Of a stretch of DNA of 64,000 bases, positions 16,184-25,699 are shown in pieces. This stretch comes from Halorussus caseinilyticus. GTDB lineage: Archaea > Halobacteriota > Halobacteria > Halobacteriales > Haladaptataceae. Within the stretch, counting starts at the first letter, position 1; every line of letters starts with the position of its first letter. The stretch covers positions 86,960-150,959 of the forward strand of contig NZ_CP119812.1 of assembly GCF_029338395.1 (NCBI RefSeq), in the 5' to 3' direction. The notes under the pieces are model-generated. The model saw only the letters and a list, made by a program, of their open reading frames with translations. It ran no database searches and had not been told where the DNA came from. The position numbers were made by a program, and so were the translations under genes.

Positions 16184-18730
16184 GTTCCAGATGTACCCTT
16201 GAGGGGTTGAAGCCGCGAGGTCGAGGACGACGACGGCCGCGGCCGCGCGTTCCAGATGTACCCTTGAGGGGTTGAAGCCCTTGTCGGGCCAGTTGTCAGA
16301 CAGTTGGAGTTTAGTGTTCCAGATGTACCCTTGAGGGGTTGAAGCTCGACGAGCGTCGAGTCCGGGGAAATCACTAACCAGTTCCAGATGTACCCTTGAG
16401 GGGTTGAAGCAGCGTCTTCGAGACGCTTTCCGCTCGGGTATCGAGAGTGTTCCAGATGTACCCTTGAGGGGTTGAAGCGACGAACCCCTGCCGATGGAGG
16501 CGGTCCTGAATGCCTGTTCCAGATGTACCCTTGAGGGGTTGAAGCTCGTGTGACCGTTCGCCACAGTTAACGCAGACGTTGTTCCAGATGTACCCTTGAG
16601 GGGTTGAAGCCAGTTGGCGGTCGAGAGTGACCTGCGCGAGACGGCGTTCCAGATGTACCCTTGAGGGGTTGAAGCAAGTATGGGACACCGCCAACGAGCG
16701 TTGATGGGACGATTCAGTTCCAGATGTACCCTTGAGGGGTTGAAGCCTCGACCTTCGGGCCGAAGGGGCCGAAGCGGCGGCGGTTCCAGATGTACCCTTG
16801 AGGGGTTGAAGCATTTTGCGCAGGGGTCGGTCATGACTGAGAGCGCGTTCCAGATGTACCCTTGAGGGGTTGAAGCAGTCGCGGGGTCGTTGCACTGGAC
16901 GGGACGCCGACCAAGTTCCAGATGTACCCTTGAGGGGTTGAAGCGTTGTCGCGCTCCGGGTCAATCCGCAGTGCGGCAGTTCCAGATGTACCCTTGAGGG
17001 GTTGAAGCTCTCGTGACCGGGAGAACGTCTCCAGATTGCTCGGTTCCAGATGTACCCTTGAGGGGTTGAAGCGCGGAAGCGCGCGCGGTCGCGACCACCG
17101 ACGACGGAGTTCCAGATGTACCCTTGAGGGGTTGAAGCGCAGGCGGCGGGAAGCCGTTCGCCGTCGAACTTGAAGTTCCAGATGTACCCTTGAGGGGTTG
17201 AAGCTCGTGACCGGGCGGCCCTCCAGCTGGCTGGCAACACGTTCCAGATGTACCCTTGAGGGGTTGAAGCCTGTGCCGGGCGTGGTTGGACGCAACCAGC
17301 CAATCGGGTTCCAGATGTACCCTTGAGGGGTTGAAGCACGTCCCTAAGATTCATTAAAAACCCGTGAGTGAGTGTTCCAGATGTACCCTTGAGGGGTTGA
17401 AGCGGTCACTCACGGTCAATATCTGCAACGTGTTGAGTGTTCCAGATGTACCCTTGAGGGGTTGAAGCGCCCACAAGCGGGGCCTGTCCTTCTCCCGACT
17501 CGGTTCCAGATGTACCCTTGAGGGGTTGAAGCGGTGTTCGTTCTCTGGGAGCGTGATTTCTGATGCCCGGTTCCAGATGTACCCTTGAGGGGTTGAAGCG
17601 GTGTTCGTTCTCTGGGAGCGTGATTTCTGATGCCCGGTTCCAGATGTACCCTTGAGGGGTTGAAGCGGCCAACTTTCGGGGACGCCGACCGGCACGCAGG
17701 TGAGTTCCAGATGTACCCTTGAGGGGTTGAAGCACTGTGCTGTTGGTTGTGTCGTTCGCTCTGTTGCCAGCGTTCCAGATGTACCCTTGAGGGGTTGAAG
17801 CGTCACCTCGACTTGCGCGGGCTGGCTGTCGCCGGGGTGTTCCAGATGTACCCTTGAGGGGTTGAAGCTCGCCTTCGCCACGCGACGGAGGTACTTGATG
17901 GCCGAGTTCCAGATGTACCCTTGAGGGGTTGAAGCGAGATGAAAATCAAGCCGTATGACAGTTCTGTGGACAGTTCCAGATGTACCCTTGAGGGGTTGAA
18001 GCTCTCCGGTCGGCGACGTGGGGTCGTAGTTGCCATGTTCCAGATGTACCCTTGAGGGGTTGAAGCGCGGCCGAGAAGGCCATCGAGAAGTCCATCGACC
18101 GCGTTCCAGATGTACCCTTGAGGGGTTGAAGCTGGTTCGCGTGCTGGAACAGGCCGGTGTTGTCTTCGGTTCCAGATGTACCCTTGAGGGGTTGAAGCAC
18201 CGCCACGTCCATGAAGACCTTCCGCCAGCACCCGGTTCCAGATGTACCCTTGAGGGGTTGAAGCTCGGGTTGGCGGCTTACGCCCTCGGCGGTCTCGTCG
18301 GGTTCCAGATGTACCCTTGAGGGGTTGAAGCGGCCCGTGAGGACAACCGCCGCAACCGGGGCCGCACGTTCCAGATGTACCCTTGAGGGGTTGAAGCGCG
18401 GCCGACGAGTTGCTCGGGAATTACGGCATCGAAGTTCCAGATGTACCCTTGAGGGGTTGAAGCGGTCTTAGACCGTACTCTGCGAAATGAAAGTGGGCGT
18501 GTTCCAGATGTACCCTTGAGGGGTTGAAGCGACTGGTCTACGGTCTCGGAGCGGTTGAAGGACTTGTTCCAGATGTACCCTTGAGGGGTTGAAGCACCGA
18601 AGGACATTGTTGCTCGAACGTCCCGGCAACGGGGTTCCAGATGTACCCTTGAGGGGTTGAAGCCGCGACCCATGAGCGCGGCCATGTAGATTAGTTTGCA
18701 GTTCCAGATGTACCCTCGTGGGGTTGAAGT
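16184..18730 (+). CRISPR. CRISPR array 3, type I-B (39 repeats)
   Basis: 39 repeats of 30 bp read on the plus strand, GTTCCAGATGTACCC, TTGAGGG, GTTGAAGC, separated by spacers of about 32-41 nt. The last repeat (18701-18730) is degenerate and carries CGTGGGG and a terminal T, which marks the leader-distal end. One spacer is exactly duplicated (17533-17569 = 17600-17636). The array separates the interference operon from the adaptation operon. The AT-rich stretch from 18731 to the cas4 promoter contains no gene. Confidence 0.98.
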
Positions 18731-18969
18731 GACCCGCATGAAGTTGCGGAACTCTGGTTTACGACGTTCTGGCTGTTCTGTGGTGTAGTGTTGGGTAGTC
18801 TGTTCTTTCAGGTGGGATGGGTTCGGCGACGAATAAGTGAGTCTATGCAATAGCAATAGAATTCAGTCTTAAAGACAAAAATACACATGTTTAATACACT
18901 TTTTGATTGGTGGAGACGGAAAAGACACGTGTTGGTGTTGTTGCGGGCGTCGTTCGGTCCCTTCTTCAC

Positions 18970-19009
18970 CCGAAGAATTTTTAACCTATTAACATGTTAT
19001 CGGAGCATA
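18970..19009 (+). promoter_or_regulatory. Promoter of cas4-cas1-cas2
   Basis: CGAAGAATTTTTAACC at about 18971-18986 is a good haloarchaeal BRE/TATA match located about 25 bp before the ATG at 19010. It implies a leaderless or nearly leaderless transcript. It also argues against the longer frame that opens at 18887. Confidence 0.55.
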
Positions 19010-19564
19010 ATGTCCGATGGTGAGGACGTACTGAAACAGTATCTCGCGGCCGAGCGCGACCCACACCGTGAGCCTCGTGTACGGATAACGGGGTTGATGG
19101 TGCAGTATTACCACGTCTGCAAGCGCGAACTCTGGTTCATGTCCCGCGGACTCGACATCGACCGCGAAACCACGAACATCCAGCGCGGAACCCATGTCGA
19201 CGAAAACAGCTACGACGACCGTCGACGGTCCTACCAAATCAACGGCCGGATTCAACTCGACCTACTCGACTCCGGCGACGTAATGGAAGTCAAAGTTTCC
19301 TCGACGCTGGAGAAACCCGCCCGGATGCAGTTACTCTACTATCTCTGGTACCTCGACGAAATCCTCGACATCCAGAAAGACGGCGTTCTCGCGTACCCGA
19401 AAGAACGCAAGCGCGAGACCGTCGAACTCGACTCCGACGCCCGAACCGAAGTCGAAATCACCATTCGCGGTATCATCAACACCGTCGAACGCGACACACC
19501 GCCCGAACTAAAGAAGAAACCGTACTGCGACGCCTGCCTCTACCAAGACATCTGCTGGGTGTAA
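19010..19564 (+). CDS. cas4: CRISPR adaptation nuclease Cas4
   Basis: 184 residues from the ATG at 19010 (MSDGEDVLKQYL); a longer frame from 18887 would add a poorly conserved, Arg/Phe-rich stretch that includes the promoter. Cas4 trims and orients prespacers by recognising the PAM. The sequence shows the RecB-like nuclease core with LLDSGDVMEVKVSS (Asp and Glu-x-Lys) near residue 85-95. The iron-sulfur cysteines are CKRELW near the N-terminus and CDACLYQDICW at the end. Only 2 bp separate it from cas1. Confidence 0.95.
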   Translation: MSDGEDVLKQYLAAERDPHREPRVRITGLMVQYYHVCKRELWFMSRGLDIDRETTNIQRGTHVDENSYDDRRRSYQINGRIQLDLLDSGDVMEVKVSSTLEKPARMQLLYYLWYLDEILDIQKDGVLAYPKERKRETVELDSDARTEVEITIRGIINTVERDTPPELKKKPYCDACLYQDICWV

Positions 19565-19566
19565 CC

Positions 19567-20562
19567 ATGCCGAAAGACAATCACCACGTATTCGCCGACG
19601 GCGAACTATCCCGGAACGAAGGCACGCTTCGAATCGACACCCTCGACGGCGAGACGAAATACCTCCCCGTCGAAAGCATCGACACGCTCTATCTCCACGG
19701 CCAAATCGACTTCAACACGCGAGCGCTCGGCCTCCTCAACGACCACGGCGTCCCCGTCCACGTCTTCGGCTGGAACGACTACTACCGCGGCACCTACCTG
19801 CCGAAACGCGAACAAGTATCCGGAAACACAGTCGTCGAGCAAGTCCGCGCGTACGACGACCACGACCGCCGTCTCGAAATCGCCCACGACATCATCGCCG
19901 CCAGCATCCACAACATGCGGGCGAACGTCCAGTACTACGACGGCCGGAAAGAAGACTTCGAGAGCGCGGTCGACCGCCTCGAAAACCAGTACGCCCGCGT
20001 CGAAAACACCACGAACGTCGAGGAACTCCGCGGTGTCGAGGCGACAGCACGCAAAATCTACTATCGGTGTTTCGACCGCATCCTCCGGGACCCGTTCGAG
20101 TTGACGAAACGAGAGTACAACCCACCGACGAACGAAGCGAACGCGTTAGTCTCGTTCCTCAATTCGATGGTGTACACGACGTGCGTGTCTGCGATTCGGA
20201 AGACCGCGCTCGACCCGACGATAGGCTACGTCCACGAACCCGGCGAACGCCGGTTCACGCTCTCGCTCGACATCGCGGACGTGTTCAAGCCGATTCTCGC
20301 CGACCGAGTTCTGTTCCGACTCGTCAACCGCCAACAGATAGGTATCGACGACTTCGAACAGGAACTCGATGGCTGTCTGCTCACCGAAGACGGCCGTCTG
20401 GCAGTTCTTGAAGCCTACGAGGAAACGCTCGACCGGACAGTCGAACATCCACGACTCAACCGGAAGGTGAGTTACAAGACGCTGGTGAGGACTGACGTGT
20501 ACAGCTTGAAAAAGCACGTCCTCACGGGAGAACCGTACCGGCCGACGGAACGGTGGTGGTGA
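19567..20562 (+). CDS. cas1: CRISPR integrase Cas1
   Basis: 331 residues, normal length for Cas1, the metal-dependent integrase that inserts spacers next to the leader. The N-terminal beta domain (NHHVFADGELSRNEGTL ... PVESIDTLYLHG) is followed by the helical catalytic domain. The three conserved metal ligands are visible as Glu in GVEATARKIYY, His in IGYVHEPG and Asp in LSLDIADVFKP. It is immediately followed by cas2 with a 1-bp gap. Confidence 0.97.
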   Translation: MPKDNHHVFADGELSRNEGTLRIDTLDGETKYLPVESIDTLYLHGQIDFNTRALGLLNDHGVPVHVFGWNDYYRGTYLPKREQVSGNTVVEQVRAYDDHDRRLEIAHDIIAASIHNMRANVQYYDGRKEDFESAVDRLENQYARVENTTNVEELRGVEATARKIYYRCFDRILRDPFELTKREYNPPTNEANALVSFLNSMVYTTCVSAIRKTALDPTIGYVHEPGERRFTLSLDIADVFKPILADRVLFRLVNRQQIGIDDFEQELDGCLLTEDGRLAVLEAYEETLDRTVEHPRLNRKVSYKTLVRTDVYSLKKHVLTGEPYRPTERWW

Positions 20563-20563
20563 G

Positions 20564-20824
20564 ATGATAGTCATCGTCGTCTACGACGTGCCCGCAGACA
20601 GAACCCGGATTTACCGGAAGCTACTGCGTCGACGGCTCGAACACCTCCAACAGTCGGTCTTCTACGGCGAACTGACCGACGGGCAAGTCACCGGACTGAA
20701 AAACGAGATTCAAGAGAAGTTACAGCCCGACGACTCGGTTATCGTCTTCGAATCCGGTTCGTCGGCAGTCGTCGACTACACGACGTTCGGAGATACCGAC
20801 GACCCCGGAAGCCGCTTCACCTAG
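20564..20824 (+). CDS. cas2: CRISPR adaptation protein Cas2
   Basis: 86 residues; the structural bridge of the Cas1-Cas2 integration complex. The ferredoxin-fold start MIVIVVYDVPADRTRIYRKL carries the conserved YDV Asp, and HLQQSVFYGEL is the usual second motif. The stop codon lies 1 bp before leader 4, so the adaptation operon runs straight into a CRISPR leader. Confidence 0.97.
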   Translation: MIVIVVYDVPADRTRIYRKLLRRRLEHLQQSVFYGELTDGQVTGLKNEIQEKLQPDDSVIVFESGSSAVVDYTTFGDTDDPGSRFT

Positions 20825-20925
20825 TCTCCGTCGACCCCCGGGGGTCTCAGGGGGAATTAGGGGTCGACGGAAACACTTGTATGGGTTCGGCCACGAGACG
20901 CTATCACGCCAGCAAATCCGGCATG
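20825..20925 (+). promoter_or_regulatory. Leader of CRISPR array 4
   Basis: Same architecture as leaders 1-3: the inverted repeat CTCCGTCGACCCCCGGGGG...GGGTCGACGGAAA at 20826-20874, a CACTTGTATGGGTTCGGCC stretch also found next to arrays 1-3 in variant form, and a degenerate GCCAGC/TCCGGC hairpin before the first repeat. Confidence 0.85.
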
Positions 20926-21681
20926 GTTCCAGATGTACCCTTGTGGGGTTGAAGCTCTGATGCCGGGAGTCCCCGAGTTCACTCAGTCGGGTTCCAGATG
21001 TACCCTTGTGGGGTTGAAGCACTCCCAAAATGGCCCGTGTGTAGTATCCAGTTTGTCGTTCCAGATGTACCCTTGTGGGGTTGAAGCGGATTTCGGGAGT
21101 GGGTCACGTTCGACATCAATATCGCTGTTCCAGATGTACCCTTGTGGGGTTGAAGCTGGCTGATTACGTCCCGGATGGTGTCGGCGTCAGGCAGTTCCAG
21201 ATGTACCCTTGTGGGGTTGAAGCGCTCAGCGACATGAGCGAACCAGTAGGTCGCCTCCGTTGTTCCAGATGTACCCTTGTGGGGTTGAAGCTCGGCCGAA
21301 TGGTCGGGTTGGAGAGTCCAAGTGGTGTTCCAGATGTACCCTTGTGGGGTTGAAGCTCGGTCGAGCGCGCGAAAAACGAGTCTGGACTGAGTTCCAGATG
21401 TACCCTTGTGGGGTTGAAGCATCTCGCTCCAAGTCAGAGTAGTTTCTGACGCCACGGTTCCAGATGTACCCTTGTGGGGTTGAAGCTCTAAGGTGTGGGA
21501 GACTGGCCCCCTCATGGATCAGGTTCCAGATGTACCCTTGTGGGGTTGAAGCCCGAGGGGGTCGCCTCCGACGAGACGGTTGACGAGTTCCAGATGTACC
21601 CTTGTGGGGTTGAAGCGACTCGCCTTCCTCCGTCAGAACGTAGACCGCGTTGTTCCAGATGTACCCTTGTGGAGTTGAAGC
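20926..21681 (+). CRISPR. CRISPR array 4, type I-B (12 repeats)
   Basis: Twelve 30-bp repeats on the plus strand with the T variant (TTGTGGGG), as in array 1. The last repeat, at 21652-21681, has one change (GGAGTTG). Spacers are about 34-39 nt. It is directly downstream of cas2 and its leader. Confidence 0.98.
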
Positions 21682-21973
21682 GTCTATTACTCAAACGCGG
21701 AAGTTGTGCTGGCGTGTGTCGAACGGCAGTTAGACGGTTGGGTGTCCGGCCACAGGTGAGGTGAGCGGAGAGTCACGGGGAGGGGTCGCCGGGGGTTGTC
21801 GCTGGCTGTCGCTGAAGGAGAGATACTCACAGGTAGTCGTCCGTCGTCACCGTGGCGAGGACCCACCAATCTGGGTGGTGTACACGTCGCCGCGGATTCA
21901 CGGCCGCTCGAACGTGATGGATTACCGGGAGAGCGGCCGCTCTCTCGGGCCGTCGAGTCGTCGGGCCACGGCG
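21682..21973. other. Intergenic region without a supported gene
   Basis: No frame here looks protein-like on either strand. A minus-strand fragment ending in WWVLATVTTDDYL (about 21820-21900) has a natural composition but no start, and may be the end of a lost gene. Confidence 0.3.
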
Positions 21974-22264
21974 TTATCCGGCCACCTCGTTTGTGTTCGG
22001 ACCGTCCGGTTCGCCGAGTGTGGATTCGCCCGGTAAGTCCACGTCGGCTTTCAGGACGACGACGGTCTCGGTGTAGGTGAGACCGTCGGCGGTGCGTTCG
22101 CGTTTGGTTTTGACGAGGCGGTGGGTGCTGAGTTCGACCATCGCGTCGAGCGTGCGGCGGGCGAGTTCTTCGCGGAGCGCGTCGAGGGCCGTCTGTTCGG
22201 TGTCGGACTGTCGGTGTTGGGTGGCGCTCTCTGGCTGTCGGTCGTTCGTCGTTGTGGATGTCAT
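21974..22264 (-). CDS. Small acidic protein of unknown function (96 aa)
   Basis: ATG at 22264. The N-terminal 25 residues are Gln/Thr-rich and probably disordered. A short domain follows with TALDALREELARRTLDAMVELSTHRL (two helices) and a strand-rich TYTETVVVLKADVDLP. The composition is typical of haloarchaeal plasmid genes. No catalytic or metal motif is visible. It stands alone between arrays 4 and 5, antisense to them. I do not recognise the family. Confidence 0.6.
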   Translation of the reverse strand: MTSTTTNDRQPESATQHRQSDTEQTALDALREELARRTLDAMVELSTHRLVKTKRERTADGLTYTETVVVLKADVDLPGESTLGEPDGPNTNEVAG

Positions 22265-22468
22265 TTGTGGTGGTCTCAGGGAGGGGTGCTTGGCTGGCGA
22301 TACTCGCGGCTGTTCGACCGTGACCAGCGACGTGTGAACGCTCTCTTCGCGCTGAGTTAGACGGCCGAGAGAGGGAGTGTCGGCGGCGGTCTATCGGCAA
22401 ACGGTTTCATTGTCGAAGCGTGGTGTCGGCGGGCTGTCGGTTCGACCGCTTCGTGGTCGGCGTCAGGC
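22265..22468 (+). promoter_or_regulatory. Presumed leader region of CRISPR array 5
   Basis: The region before the first intact repeat of array 5 must hold its leader if the degenerate repeat at the right end marks the distal side. It has none of the inverted repeats of the I-B leaders 1-4. No gene is supported here apart from the upstream sequence of the 96-residue gene. Confidence 0.4.
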
Positions 22469-22970
22469 GTTACAGACGAACCCGAGTAGGGTTGAAGCCC
22501 CTTAGGGGTGTGGCTAAGGCCACAAGTCCAAAACGTTACAGACGAACCCGAGTAGGGTTGAAGCCAAACCCGGACCGCATCATCGGTCGAGACGACCAAA
22601 TGTTACAGACGAACCCGAGTAGGGTTGAAGCCACCCATGGACTACGAGGGTGCGTCGTCGGTAGCGGTTACAGACGAACCCGAGTAGGGTTGAAGCGGAG
22701 ATGGAGACGAAGAAAACAACGCTCCCGGTGGCCGTTACAGACGAACCCCGAGTAGGGTTGAAGCAACGTCAGACAGTGCCTTCCGTCCCCCAACGGTGTT
22801 ACAGACGAACCCGAGTAGGGTTGAAGCCTCGACGGTGAGACGTGGACCGAGGCCGACAAGCAGACCGTCGAGACAGTTACAGACGAACCCGAGTAGGGTT
22901 GAAGCACGGGGTCGCCGAAGTGGGGAAGAGAGCGCACGAAGTTACAGACGTACCCGAGTAGGGTTGAAGC
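22469..22970 (+). CRISPR. CRISPR array 5, distinct repeat (8 repeats)
   Basis: Eight repeats begin at 22469, 22535, 22602, 22667, 22734, 22798, 22876 and 22941. They read GTTACAGACGAACCC, GAGTAGG, GTTGAAGC; the repeat at 22734 has one extra C (31 bp) and the last repeat has one change. Handle and length match haloarchaeal I-B repeats, but 8-9 positions differ from arrays 1-4. It may be processed by the resident Cas6 or be left over from another I-B system. A lone identical repeat lies at 41549. Confidence 0.96.
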
Positions 22971-23122
22971 CGAGTTCGCTCAGGAGTGCATCGTAGAACC
23001 GTGTCTGGGGTTATAGGCACGATGATGACCGCACGCGGGGAGGAAGGCCGCCAGCGTCTTGACCAAACTCGGCCTCGGATGACGAGAGTCAGAGGTAGGC
23101 CGGGAGAGAACAGTCTCCCCGA

Positions 23123-23164
23123 CTAACCAACACACCACTACCCGAGAACTGTCGTGTTGGTTAG
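23123..23164. repeat. 42-bp inverted-repeat element at right border of CRISPR-Cas block
   Basis: Perfect 10-bp arms CTAACCAACA/TGTTGGTTAG around a 22-bp centre (CACCACTACCCGAGAACTGTCG reads in two halves). The centre resembles that of the copy at 3829, in the same orientation. About 150 bp of gene-free sequence separates it from array 5. Confidence 0.85.
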
Positions 23165-23253
23165 CGTCCGGACTCCCGAGCGTTCCGTCTCGACGCCGAC
23201 CGGGACGCCAGCCACACCCTCATCGTCGGTCTCGGACAGAACGCAAACCCGGA

Positions 23254-23295
23254 CTAACCAACAGTGGCGACTGGGGGAACGCCATTGTTGGTTAG
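23254..23295. repeat. 42-bp inverted-repeat element
   Basis: Perfect 10-bp arms CTAACCAACA/TGTTGGTTAG with a different 22-bp centre starting GTGGCGACTGG. The next 75 bp (GATACCGAACTCGCC ... CCTGACGCC) resemble the sequence following the half element at 45641, so element plus flank were copied together. No gene is supported from 22971 to 23374. Confidence 0.85.
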
Positions 23296-23374
23296 CTACG
23301 CACGACGAACGATACCGAACTCGCCGACCCTGACGCCTCGCCGTCCCGGTCGAACTCTCGGTGTGTCCGAACGT

Positions 23375-25255
23375 CTACCGACGGCGCGACCACGGCGGCC
23401 ACGTCTGCGCGCCCGGTAGTTGGCCGACGAGGTACAATACGAAGACGACGGGCGTCAGAAAGCCGAGAATGCGCGTCCACAACTCGGCCTGCACCTGTAT
23501 CGAGAAGAAGCGACTGCCGGGATGCACGCGCACCCGGCTTCCAGTGAACGCGGGCGTCTCACTCCACCACGGCGCGGGTCGATAGCGGACGCCGACCGAC
23601 GGCGCTTTTTCGACCGACACCAGCACGACACCCGACGCGTTCGTGTTGACCCGGTGGCCCGCGACTACGACGTGGCCGTCGCGGTCCCGGAGGTCTATCG
23701 GCCGCCCCGTCGCGTTCCCCCGTAACTCCACCCGCACCGTCGCGTGCGTCGCGTTACTCTCGACTACCGCCGCCGAGAGGTTCGACCGCCGTACCCGCCG
23801 GACACCCGTCGTCGCCGAGAGGTTCACCACCTCGCTCTCAACGCCGCCGACCAGCCCTCGAACTCGGACGGTCGGCGTGAACTCGTCGGCGCGCACCGCG
23901 AGCGTCCGCGTCGTCTCGTACTCGCCCGCAACCACATCCACGTCCACCGCGTCCGGAAGCAATCCGGCAGGACTCCCCGCGGTCTCACCGTCGAGGACCG
24001 CCTCCACCACAACCCCCGACCCAGTGTCGGTGTCGCTGTAGCCGCGCGGATGTACGTCCGCGGGGAACGCGTACGTCCGGACGGGCCGCACCCCGGAGTG
24101 CCGTCGTGTCACACCCTCGCTGGTTGCGGTCTGGAACTCGTCCCACGCCGGGTTTCGCGCGGTGTAGAACCGCCAGCGCGTCGGCACCACCCCCTGCCCT
24201 GAGACGTTCACGCCCGTCCAGCGATGCGACGACTGCACCACCACACCCATGTCGCCGTCGGGGTAGCGGGCGTACCGGACCGCCGACCGAAGCCGGTAGA
24301 ACGACACTCCTGACATGCTGTCGGTCACGACGACCTCTTGGGTCGGCCGGGTGGTCGTCTCCGTCCACCACGTCCGGGTCTCCTCGTCGCACTTCGTCAC
24401 CGTCCCCGCGGGCGTCCGCACCTCTCGACACTCCTCGTAGGTCTCGCTGTGGCGCTCGCGCACCGTCTTCACGTACTCCACGTCGATGCGGGCCGCCAGC
24501 ACGAGAGTCGTGTTCCGCCCGCCGTACCCGAGCGCCTCGTAGCTCACGTTCACGACATGCCCGCCCGCGCTCCGACCGATTCGTGACCCCGGCCGGTCGC
24601 AGGACGCCCGCGACTCGGCGACTCCCTGCAACACGCACACTGCCGCGATTTCGTGCGATGCAACCGTCCATTCGACCGTCCGACCGTCACTCGCGTCCGT
24701 GTCGTCCGCAGGTGGCTCGACGCGGTAATCGACGAGACCGAACACGCGGCCGTCGCGCGCGAGCATCGTCCGCCGCGTCGCCCCATCCACGAACACGTGG
24801 GTCGCTGGCTGGATTCGCGCCACTGTCGCGTGGGCGTCCCGGACGCCGCCGTCGGTCCCCGCGACCGACACCGACTCACGGCTAGCGTTCGACGGCGCAA
24901 CCGACCGACTCCGAGTCGTCGAGAAGTTCCGCGCCAGCGCCGCCCACGCCCGCCGATTCCACCGCCGAGGAAGGTCGGGCGACTGCGACCACGTGTAGTC
25001 GGTTGCGTTCACCATTGCCTCGACCATCGACTGGTTCCCCGCCGCGGTCGTGTTCGAGACCGTCGTGTCGTTGCTCACGTTCGACGCCGTGGTGTCAGTA
25101 TCGAGCGACCATAGGACGGCGGTCTCGTTGCCGAGACCGTACGTCTCGTTGCCAACTGGCCGGTCGAACCCACCGCCGACCGCGCCAGTCGCTACGGCGG
25201 TCGCTGGCGCGACGAGAATCACAGCGACGAGGAAGAGTCTGGCCGACTGATTCAT
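23375..25255 (-). CDS. Secreted or membrane-anchored protein of unknown function (626 aa)
   Basis: An N-terminal hydrophobic signal (ARLFLVAVILVAPATAVATG) and a C-terminal membrane helix (ILGFLTPVVFVLYLVGQL) followed by WSRRR show a type I surface protein facing outward. The ectodomain is Asn/Thr-rich (many NxS/T sequons near residues 35-85) and strand-rich. It has a small cysteine cluster (YEECREVRTP ... CDEE) near residue 290 and an Ig-like stretch near residue 500. It is the last gene of a three-gene minus-strand set with 25265 and 25920. Such sets occur in haloarchaeal plasmid and provirus-like regions, but I recognise no function. Confidence 0.75.
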   Translation of the reverse strand: MNQSARLFLVAVILVAPATAVATGAVGGGFDRPVGNETYGLGNETAVLWSLDTDTTASNVSNDTTVSNTTAAGNQSMVEAMVNATDYTWSQSPDLPRRWNRRAWAALARNFSTTRSRSVAPSNASRESVSVAGTDGGVRDAHATVARIQPATHVFVDGATRRTMLARDGRVFGLVDYRVEPPADDTDASDGRTVEWTVASHEIAAVCVLQGVAESRASCDRPGSRIGRSAGGHVVNVSYEALGYGGRNTTLVLAARIDVEYVKTVRERHSETYEECREVRTPAGTVTKCDEETRTWWTETTTRPTQEVVVTDSMSGVSFYRLRSAVRYARYPDGDMGVVVQSSHRWTGVNVSGQGVVPTRWRFYTARNPAWDEFQTATSEGVTRRHSGVRPVRTYAFPADVHPRGYSDTDTGSGVVVEAVLDGETAGSPAGLLPDAVDVDVVAGEYETTRTLAVRADEFTPTVRVRGLVGGVESEVVNLSATTGVRRVRRSNLSAAVVESNATHATVRVELRGNATGRPIDLRDRDGHVVVAGHRVNTNASGVVLVSVEKAPSVGVRYRPAPWWSETPAFTGSRVRVHPGSRFFSIQVQAELWTRILGFLTPVVFVLYLVGQLPGAQTWPPWSRRR

Positions 25256-25264
25256 ACAGTCGGG

Positions 25265-25699
25265 TTAGAAGGGGACGAGTTTGATGCAACTGGCAATCGG
25301 GACGCCGGTCATGTCCACGAAGATGGTGAACGCGGGTCCGGCGAGGAACACGGTGAGTCCGGCGCGAATCGACCGTCCGCGCGTGTTCTTCAACAGCTTC
25401 CGTTGTTCTTGCCCGAGATACGGCAGACTCTCCAATGCTTTCGTGAGCATGACCGTGGCGAACCCGCCAGCGCCCCCAATCCAGACACTGAACTGAATCA
25501 GGAAGTTGAACACGCCACTAATCACCGTCCCACACATCGGATTCTTCTCCTTCTCGCCGTCCGCCGCCACCGGCGTCGCTACTAGTGACGCGACGACCAG
25601 AACCACCGCGGCGGCCACGCCAACCTGCCGGAGTCGGAGTCGGTTCGTTGTCGATACACTTGCTGAACGCTCGTCGCTCGACGCGTGTCTCTGAATCAT
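25265..25699 (-). CDS. Small membrane protein of unknown function (144 aa)
   Basis: A polar N-terminus of 25 residues precedes a signal-like segment (VGVAAAVVLVVASLVATPVAADG). Two further hydrophobic helices follow (VFNFLIQFSVWIGGAGGFATVML and an AGLTVFLAGPAFTIFV segment), separated by the basic loop EQRKLLKNTRGRSIR. Two cysteines (NPMCGTV, ASCIKL) could pair. It lies 9 bp upstream of the 626-residue surface protein in the same operon. The layout resembles small channel-forming or secretion-pilot membrane proteins, but this is only topology. Confidence 0.65.
   Translation of the reverse strand: MIQRHASSDERSASVSTTNRLRLRQVGVAAAVVLVVASLVATPVAADGEKEKNPMCGTVISGVFNFLIQFSVWIGGAGGFATVMLTKALESLPYLGQEQRKLLKNTRGRSIRAGLTVFLAGPAFTIFVDMTGVPIASCIKLVPF

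Noticed and set aside
18887..19009. Longer cas4 start at ATG 18887
   Set aside because: The extra 41 residues are Arg/Phe-rich and cover the TATA-like promoter; the ATG at 19010 gives the family-typical start.
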